Shown here: one piece after another, positions 5,029-9,439 of the stretch
How positions within the stretch are numbered: position 1 is the first letter of the stretch
Layout of the letters: the number at the start of each line of letters is the position of its first letter
Assembly: GCA_947166165.1 (NCBI GenBank)
Contig: CAMVDK010000116.1
Span: 1 to 9,439 of the forward strand
DNA: 9,439 nt
Direction: 5' to 3'
DNA from: an uncultured Porphyromonadaceae bacterium
GTDB lineage: Bacteria > Bacteroidota > Bacteroidia > Bacteroidales > Muribaculaceae
The notes under the pieces: model-generated
Told to the model about the DNA's origin: nothing
Databases searched by the model: none
What the model saw: the letters and a program-made list of their open reading frames with translations, nothing else
Position numbers and translations under genes: made by a program

Positions 5029-5892
5029 ATGAAAACAGCCATCTTTGGCAACGAATACCAGCCCCAGCACGCCGCGGGCATAGCGCGCCTGATAGCCGCG
5101 CTTGTCGACCAGGGCGTGGAGGTGTGTGTTGAGAACGAGTTCAGCACCTTCCTGCAGCAGCAGGGTGTGGTCGCGGTGAAGTCCTTGCCCAGGTTCGCAT
5201 GCCGTGAACTGCCCGCTCGCGTCGACTTGGTGTTCAGCCTAGGCGGCGACGGCACCTTCCTCAACACCGTGATGTGGGTGGCCGAGCGCGAGGTGCCCAT
5301 CGTGGGCATCAACACCGGCCACTTGGGCTATCTGACAGCTTACCGCCTCGACGAGGCACCGGCAGCCTTGCCGCAACTGCTGGCGCGCGACTACGAGCTG
5401 GAGTCGCGCACCATGCTCGAGGTGCGGTGCCCGGCCGTGAACATCGAGCATCCCTATGCCCTCAACGACATCGCCATCCTGCGTCACGACACATCGGCGA
5501 TGCTCGAGCTCGACACGAGGCTCAGTGGCGTGCCGCTGACCACCTACAAGAGCGATGGCTTGATTGTGAGCACACCAACGGGTTCGACGGCCTACAACTT
5601 GAGTGCCGGAGGCCCGATCATCGCCCCTCAGGCGCGGTGCATGGTGCTCTCGCCGCTCTCGCCCCACTCGCTCACCATGCGCCCGCTGGTCGTGCCCGAC
5701 GATGCGGTGGTCGACGTCACCACGCGTTCGCGCGCCGGACAGTATCAGGTGAGCGTCGACGGCGAGGTGTTTGTGTGCCCCACGTCGACCAGTGTCACCA
5801 TTCTCAAGGCGCCTTTCAGCGCCATGGTGGTCCAGCCCCGCGGCCGCGACTTTGCCGCCACGCTGCGCCAGAAACTCCATTGGGGAGGGTGA
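5029..5892 (+). CDS. nadK: NAD kinase
   Basis: A 287-residue NAD kinase, which phosphorylates NAD to NADP in the cytoplasm using ATP or polyphosphate. All family motifs are visible: GGDGTFL (72-78) with the catalytic aspartate D74, NTGHLGYLT (95-103), the adenine-binding ALNDIAI (144-150), and the glycine/serine-rich KSDGLIVSTPTGSTAYNLS (174-192) continuing into AGGPI. Length is normal. The start ATG follows GCAACA without a Shine-Dalgarno sequence and is the family start. It faces pdxJ divergently and is followed after 76 nt by the serine hydrolase; no clear promoter or terminator lies between, so the two may share a transcript. Nothing suggests damage. Confidence 0.95.
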   Translation: MKTAIFGNEYQPQHAAGIARLIAALVDQGVEVCVENEFSTFLQQQGVVAVKSLPRFACRELPARVDLVFSLGGDGTFLNTVMWVAEREVPIVGINTGHLGYLTAYRLDEAPAALPQLLARDYELESRTMLEVRCPAVNIEHPYALNDIAILRHDTSAMLELDTRLSGVPLTTYKSDGLIVSTPTGSTAYNLSAGGPIIAPQARCMVLSPLSPHSLTMRPLVVPDDAVVDVTTRSRAGQYQVSVDGEVFVCPTSTSVTILKAPFSAMVVQPRGRDFAATLRQKLHWGG

Positions 5893-5914
5893 GATTGCTT
5901 TTGCTCTGGGCTTT

Positions 5915-5950
5915 CTAGTTCAACTAGCTCTACTAGTTTGACTAGATGTT
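5915..5950. repeat. CTAG tetramers with exact 9-bp period
   Basis: Four 9-bp units begin with CTAG at 5915, 5924, 5933 and 5942 (CTAGTTCAA, CTAGCTCTA, CTAGTTTGA, CTAGATGTT). Because CTAG is palindromic, the array can also fold: 5915-5927 and 5933-5945 are near-complementary, with two mismatches. It occupies the middle of the 76-nt nadK to serine hydrolase gap. It could be a short tandem repeat, a protein-binding array or a weak terminator; no T-run follows. Confidence 0.6.
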
Positions 5951-5968
5951 CTAAAATATTGATAGACT

Positions 5969-7465
5969 ATGAAAAGAATTGCAGTATTGCTTGGCGGGCT
6001 GCTGCTTGCTGCTTTGGCAGCGGTGGCGCAGGTGGGCGACCTGCCGCGCTCAACACCTGCCCGGCAGGGCATTGAGCCGCAGGCTGTGGAACGCTTCTTC
6101 GAGGCGCTGCTGGCTGTGCCGCTGACCGACATCCACCATGTGATGGTGGCCCGCCATGGGCAGGTGGTGGCCGAGATGCATCCCGCCCCGTTCAGGGCCG
6201 AAGACCCACACACCCTCTATTCGGCCAGCAAGACTTTCGCGTCGATGGCTGTGGGCATCGCCATCGGCGAGAACCGCCTGCGCCTCACCGACCGGGTGGC
6301 CGCCTTCTTCCCCGACCGGCTGCCCGACACCATCGCGCCGCGTCTGGCGCAAATCACCGTGGCCGATTTGCTCACCATGCAGAGTGGCATCGCCCCCGAC
6401 TGGACGATGCGCAACCAGACGTACGACTGGGTGCGCACCTGGCTCGCCAAACCTGTGGCCGACGAACCTGGCACACGCTTCCAGTACGACTCGATGTGCA
6501 CGTTCATGCTCTCGGCCATCGTGCAGCGAGCCACGGGACGCACGATGCTGGACTATATGAGCGACCGCATGTTGGCCCCGATGCACATCACGCAGGTGGG
6601 TTGGGAGCAAAGCCCCGACGGCATCAACACCGGCGGCTGGGGGCTGCATCTGCAGGCCGAGTCGCAACTCAAGCTGGGCATCCTGCTCCTGGACCAGGGG
6701 CGGTGGAATGGCCGGCAACTGGTGCCTGCCGAGTGGGTGGACGAGGCCATCAAGCCCCGCGCCGACCTCCATCCCGGCGACGCGCCCACCGAGGGCAATC
6801 AAGGTTATGGCTATCAGATTTGGCGCAGCAAGTGGCCCGGCAGTTTCCGTGCCGACGGAGCGATGGGGCAGTACATAGTCTGTGTGCCTGAGGCCGACCT
6901 TGTGGTGGTGATCAACGAGGCCAGTGGCCGCGGACACGACGTGCTGGCCTGCATCTGGAACCACCTGATGCCCGGAGTGAAAAATGAGTCTCCGATTAGT
7001 GCTGATGCCAAGAGCCAGCGCAAGCTGGAGCGGTTAATCAGCCAAGCCGACCTGGCGAAGGGGCTCAAGCAAAGCCGAAAGCTGCCATTCGATGGCATGG
7101 TGAGGATAGGCGACAACAAGATGGGCATCAGGACCATAGATGTGCGGCGGGATTCAATCTCGCTCTTCTATGCCGACGGGCGAGTGGAGCCGATGGCATT
7201 GGGGACCGGGAAGTGGAAATACAGCAAGTTGCAAGGCCGTCCGCCCTATTCCATCAAGGCGCTGAACCGTTTCAGCACCCTCGACACCCCATTTCATGTG
7301 GCCACCTGCTGCGGATGGAAAGAAGGCGGCGTGTGGACGGTGAGCATGCAGTATGTGGATTGGATCAATGGCGTCACGCTGGAATTCAACACCCGTAAGC
7401 ATACCGTCACCATCACCGACAACTGCAACCGCGCCAACGCGCAGACGGTGGCGTTTGAGCAGTAG
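5969..7465 (+). CDS. Exported serine hydrolase, beta-lactamase (class C) fold
   Basis: A 498-residue secreted protein of the serine beta-lactamase/penicillin-binding-protein-like family (Pfam Beta-lactamase). Residues 1-20 form a clear signal peptide, with probable cleavage after AVA. The nucleophile motif SxxK is S85-A-S-K88, in the context LYSASKTF. The second motif is a YDS (Y173-S175) in place of YxN, followed by FMLSAIVQRATG. The third motif position is probably DGAMGQYI (296-303) in place of KTG/HTG. The hydrolase domain spans about 35-335; an additional beta-rich region of about 160 residues (340-498) resembles the C-terminal domains that follow many esterase or peptidase members. In this family, activity may be esterase, D-amino-acid peptidase or transacylase; resistance to beta-lactams is not implied. 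The substrate is unknown. It lies 76 nt after nadK and 114 nt before the nuclease gene's start. Confidence 0.85.
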   Translation: MKRIAVLLGGLLLAALAAVAQVGDLPRSTPARQGIEPQAVERFFEALLAVPLTDIHHVMVARHGQVVAEMHPAPFRAEDPHTLYSASKTFASMAVGIAIGENRLRLTDRVAAFFPDRLPDTIAPRLAQITVADLLTMQSGIAPDWTMRNQTYDWVRTWLAKPVADEPGTRFQYDSMCTFMLSAIVQRATGRTMLDYMSDRMLAPMHITQVGWEQSPDGINTGGWGLHLQAESQLKLGILLLDQGRWNGRQLVPAEWVDEAIKPRADLHPGDAPTEGNQGYGYQIWRSKWPGSFRADGAMGQYIVCVPEADLVVVINEASGRGHDVLACIWNHLMPGVKNESPISADAKSQRKLERLISQADLAKGLKQSRKLPFDGMVRIGDNKMGIRTIDVRRDSISLFYADGRVEPMALGTGKWKYSKLQGRPPYSIKALNRFSTLDTPFHVATCCGWKEGGVWTVSMQYVDWINGVTLEFNTRKHTVTITDNCNRANAQTVAFEQ

Positions 7466-7518
7466 AAGGCCTTTAGCAGCCTCGCGTCGCCGTTTGGGGC
7501 GTGAAATTTGCGTGAATG

Positions 7519-7550
7519 TTTGCCGAAGTGGAAGAAAATGTGTAACTTTG
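7519..7550 (+). promoter_or_regulatory. Promoter of the nuclease gene
   Basis: TTTG (7519-7522), 20 nt, TAACTTTG (7543-7550) is a complete Bacteroidetes promoter. The predicted start near 7554-7558 leaves a leader of about 25 nt before ATG 7580. Since it lies inside the longest possible frame (ATG 7508), it excludes that ATG as the usual start. It probably also serves xerD. Confidence 0.75.
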
Positions 7551-7579
7551 CGCATGCAACAAAAAAACCGCATCCAGCC

Positions 7580-8572
7580 ATGACAACGATAGCCAACCCG
7601 ATTTACGACATTGTGTTCAAATACCTGATGGAGGACGAGCGCATTGCGCGCACCATCCTTTCGGCCCTGCTCAAGAAGGAAGTGGTGGCCGTGGAGGTCC
7701 GCCCCCACGAGTACTCCAACGACAAGCGCGACACGCTGTCGGTGTTCCGCATCGACTTCGGTGCCACGGTGCGCGACGAGGACGGCAGCGAGCACCTGAT
7801 CCTGATAGAGCTGCAGAAGACGTGGCTCGAGACGGAGACGCTGCGTTTCCGCCAGTATCTGGGAGTGCACTACTCCAATACCGGCAACATGCGCGACGAC
7901 GGCAACGCGCTGCCGATGGTGGCGGTGTATATCCTTGGCCACCGCGTTGGCGGCATCACCGAGCCGGTGCTGTATGTGAGCCACCGCGCGTACGACTACG
8001 ACGGCAACGAGGTGGAGGGCGGATTGCCGAACGCGTTTGTGGAGAGTCTGACGCATGAGAGCATCATCGTCCAGATACCGCTGCTTCATGGCCAGATCAA
8101 CAACCGGCTGGACAAGGTGCTGAGCATCTTCGACCAGTCGCGAATCGATGAGCTTGACCACCGGATGCTCCGCATTGACGCTTCGGCTTATGATGGCGAC
8201 ACAGAGATGGGTCACATCGTGCGCCGGTTGTCCATGGCGGCCGCCGATGCCGACATGCGCCACCGCATGAACGTGGAGGACGAGTATTTTTCGGTGATTG
8301 AGAAGCGCGACTCGGAAATCCGGATGCGCGACCTCCAACTGGCCGAGAAGAACGTGCAGCTAGCCGAGAAAGACGTGCAACTGGCGGAGAAGGACGAGAA
8401 GCTGGCGGAGAAGGACGAGAAGCTGGCGGAGAAGGATGAGAAGCTGGCGGAGAAGGACGAGCAGCTGGCCAAAACCATCCGCTTGTTGAAGCAGTCCGGG
8501 ATGTCGGTCGGCGATATCGCCGGGCACCTGCAGCTGGACGTCGAGACCATCGAACGGCTGGCCGGATCTTGA
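7580..8572 (+). CDS. Rpn-like PD-(D/E)XK nuclease with heptad-repeat coiled coil
   Basis: A 330-residue member of the Rpn / PD-(D/E)XK family often labelled 'putative transposase' (PDDEXK_2 type). The N-terminal domain starts with the usual NPIYDIVFKYLMEDERIARTI without its last residue and carries the nuclease core: D59 in FRIDF and E77-L-Q-K80 in LIELQK, an ExQK version of (D/E)xK. RFRQYLGVHY follows. The middle region (about 110-250) is typical of the family. Residues 253-294 are six heptads of the form (Q/K)LAEKD(E/V), a predicted coiled coil for self-association, encoded by 21-bp repeats. The end (about 302-330, GMSVGDIAGHLQLDVETIERL) looks like a small helix-turn-helix. ATG 7580 is chosen because the promoter at 7519-7550 excludes 7508 and family similarity starts here. 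E. coli relatives promote RecA-independent recombination; a role in phage defence or DNA transfer is possible but not shown here. Confidence 0.83.
   Translation: MTTIANPIYDIVFKYLMEDERIARTILSALLKKEVVAVEVRPHEYSNDKRDTLSVFRIDFGATVRDEDGSEHLILIELQKTWLETETLRFRQYLGVHYSNTGNMRDDGNALPMVAVYILGHRVGGITEPVLYVSHRAYDYDGNEVEGGLPNAFVESLTHESIIVQIPLLHGQINNRLDKVLSIFDQSRIDELDHRMLRIDASAYDGDTEMGHIVRRLSMAAADADMRHRMNVEDEYFSVIEKRDSEIRMRDLQLAEKNVQLAEKDVQLAEKDEKLAEKDEKLAEKDEKLAEKDEQLAKTIRLLKQSGMSVGDIAGHLQLDVETIERLAGS
8336..8461 (+). repeat. Six 21-bp tandem repeats inside the nuclease gene
   Basis: Six consecutive in-frame 21-bp units start at 8336, 8357, 8378, 8399, 8420 and 8441, each coding for a heptad; a degenerate seventh follows. 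The units at 8399 and 8441 are identical and that at 8420 differs by one silent base (gat for gac), while the first three are more diverged. This pattern suggests recent expansion by slippage or unequal recombination. Each gain or loss keeps the frame and changes coiled-coil length by about 1 nm. Confidence 0.9.
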
Positions 8573-8589
8573 ACCGAAGCGCCGAGGCT

Positions 8590-9439
8590 ATGCCGCACAT
8601 TCACGACCTGGCCCAGGTCAAGCGTCGCTATTTGGCCTACCTCAAGGTGGAGAAAGCCCTTTCGCCAAACACTGCAGAGGCTTATGCCGACGACATCGAC
8701 AAACTCACGCGCTACCTGTCGTCGGCAGGCATAGCGGTCGAAAGCGCCACGTCGGGCGACTTGGACCTCTTTGCCGGCACGCTGCATGACCTCGGCATTC
8801 AGCCACGCTCACAGGCGCGTATCATCAGCGGTGTGAAGAGCTTTTACCGTTTCCTTAAGCTGGAAGGATATATTGATGTCAACCCCACGCGCCTGCTCCA
8901 GGCTCCGCGCATTGGGCGTCATCTGCCCGATGTGCTCACCGTGGGCGAGATAGATGCGATGATTTCGTGCATCGACCTGAGCAAGGCCGAGGGGCAGCGA
9001 AACCGGGCCATTGTCGAAACGCTCTACAGTTGCGGGCTGCGCGTGAGTGAGCTGGTGGGGCTCAAGATGTCGCAGGTGTATGCCGACGATGAGTTCATAG
9101 TGGTGGAAGGCAAAGGCGACAAGCAGCGAGCGGTGCCCATTTCGCCTGTGGCCCTCGAGCAAATCCAGCTTTATCTTGACCAAACGCGCAGCCACCAGGT
9201 GGTGAAGCGTGGGTGCGACGACATCCTCTTCCTGAACCGGCGCGGCGCCATGCTCACCCGGGTCATGGTGTTCTATATCATCAAGCAACTTGCCGAATTG
9301 GCCGGCATCCGCAAGAACGTCAGCCCCCACACGCTGCGCCACTCGTTTGCCACCCACCTGCTCGAGGGCGGGGCCAACCTGCGGGCCATCCAGCAGATGC
9401 TGGGCCACGAGAGCATCGCCACCACCGAGATCTACGTCC
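8590..9439 (+). CDS. xerD: Tyrosine recombinase XerD (3' end cut by window edge)
   Basis: XerD acts with a partner recombinase at dif to resolve chromosome dimers. 283 codons are visible; about 15 are missing compared with E. coli XerD. The N-terminal SAM-like core-binding domain covers about 5-95 and the catalytic domain from about 112. All six catalytic residues are present: R151 (GLRVSEL), K175 (GKGDK), H247 and R250 (SPHTLRHSFATHLL), H273 (LGH) and Y282, whose codon (9433-9435) is almost the last in the window. Each lies exactly three residues beyond its E. coli XerD counterpart, which supports both the start ATG at 8590 and XerD over XerC, though the distinction is not certain. It starts 17 nt after the nuclease stop with no promoter between, so the two are probably co-transcribed. 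A housekeeping role is likely, since there is no integrative element around it. Confidence 0.93.
   Translation, partial: MPHIHDLAQVKRRYLAYLKVEKALSPNTAEAYADDIDKLTRYLSSAGIAVESATSGDLDLFAGTLHDLGIQPRSQARIISGVKSFYRFLKLEGYIDVNPTRLLQAPRIGRHLPDVLTVGEIDAMISCIDLSKAEGQRNRAIVETLYSCGLRVSELVGLKMSQVYADDEFIVVEGKGDKQRAVPISPVALEQIQLYLDQTRSHQVVKRGCDDILFLNRRGAMLTRVMVFYIIKQLAELAGIRKNVSPHTLRHSFATHLLEGGANLRAIQQMLGHESIATTEIYV

Noticed and set aside
4840..5070. N-terminal extension of PdxJ to the ATG at 5070
   Set aside because: It would overlap the divergent nadK start, include the promoter region, and add a stretch not found in PdxJ proteins; 239 residues from 4839 fits the family.
5969..7465. Antibiotic-resistance beta-lactamase
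   Set aside because: Only the SxxK fold signature is shared; the other motifs and the C-terminal extension point to a general exported serine hydrolase.
7154..8338. 394-codon minus-strand frame across the serine hydrolase 3' end and the nuclease
   Set aside because: It crosses two real genes and a promoter, and reads as His/Val/Arg-rich shadow sequence.
8336..8461. CRISPR-like array
   Set aside because: The 21-bp units are contiguous with no spacers and encode heptads in frame.
8809..9408. 199-codon minus-strand frame opposite xerD
   Set aside because: The plus strand encodes XerD with all six catalytic residues; the antisense frame shows no family features.

Overview
The window looks like chromosomal DNA from a high-GC member of the Bacteroidales; Muribaculaceae or a Prevotella-like genome is my best guess. 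The support is: (i) several matches to the Bacteroidetes promoter (TTTG about 19-21 nt upstream of TAnnTTTG) instead of sigma-70 boxes, (ii) start codons mostly without a Shine-Dalgarno sequence and with A/T-rich leaders, (iii) a nadK / pdxJ / exbB / exbD / tonB-like neighbourhood familiar from Bacteroidales, and (iv) protein signatures such as the PdxJ N-terminus. No rRNA, tRNA or CRISPR array was seen.

Layout. 1-740 is mostly non-coding and lower in GC: the last 45 codons of a possible transposase (2-139), a pair of 14-bp direct repeats (188-221), and a leftward promoter (415-445) facing a very stable hairpin (327-358), which together outline a possible ~90-nt small RNA. 741-962 is a stand-alone LuxR-type HTH protein with its own promoter. 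A 20-bp-stem hairpin (1022-1071) separates it from a convergent leftward gene cluster. That cluster, in transcription order, is pdxJ (4839-4120), exbB (4019-3261), exbD (3247-2750), a TonB/TolA-like protein (2728-1892) and a membrane 4Fe-4S protein (1883-1077). Gaps among the last four are only 8-21 nt. The 189-nt gap 4840-5028 is a divergent promoter region; to its right run nadK (5029-5892), an exported beta-lactamase-fold serine hydrolase (5969-7465), a PD-(D/E)XK nuclease with a heptad-repeat coiled coil (7580-8572) and the tyrosine recombinase xerD (8590 to the window end, cut just after the catalytic tyrosine).

How the genes fit together. ExbB, ExbD and the TonB-like protein should form a proton-motive-force-driven envelope motor. 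The 4Fe-4S membrane protein shares its transcript and may do membrane redox chemistry. PdxJ and NadK are cofactor-biosynthesis housekeeping enzymes (vitamin B6 and NADP). The nuclease and XerD are both DNA-recombination proteins separated by only 17 nt.

I did not find a clear, wholly new multi-gene system. The most unusual items are the abrupt drop in GC that coincides with the C-terminal domain of the TonB-like gene, the promoter-terminator unit near 320-445, the 9-bp-period CTAG repeat at 5915-5950, and the near-identical 21-bp repeats in the nuclease gene.
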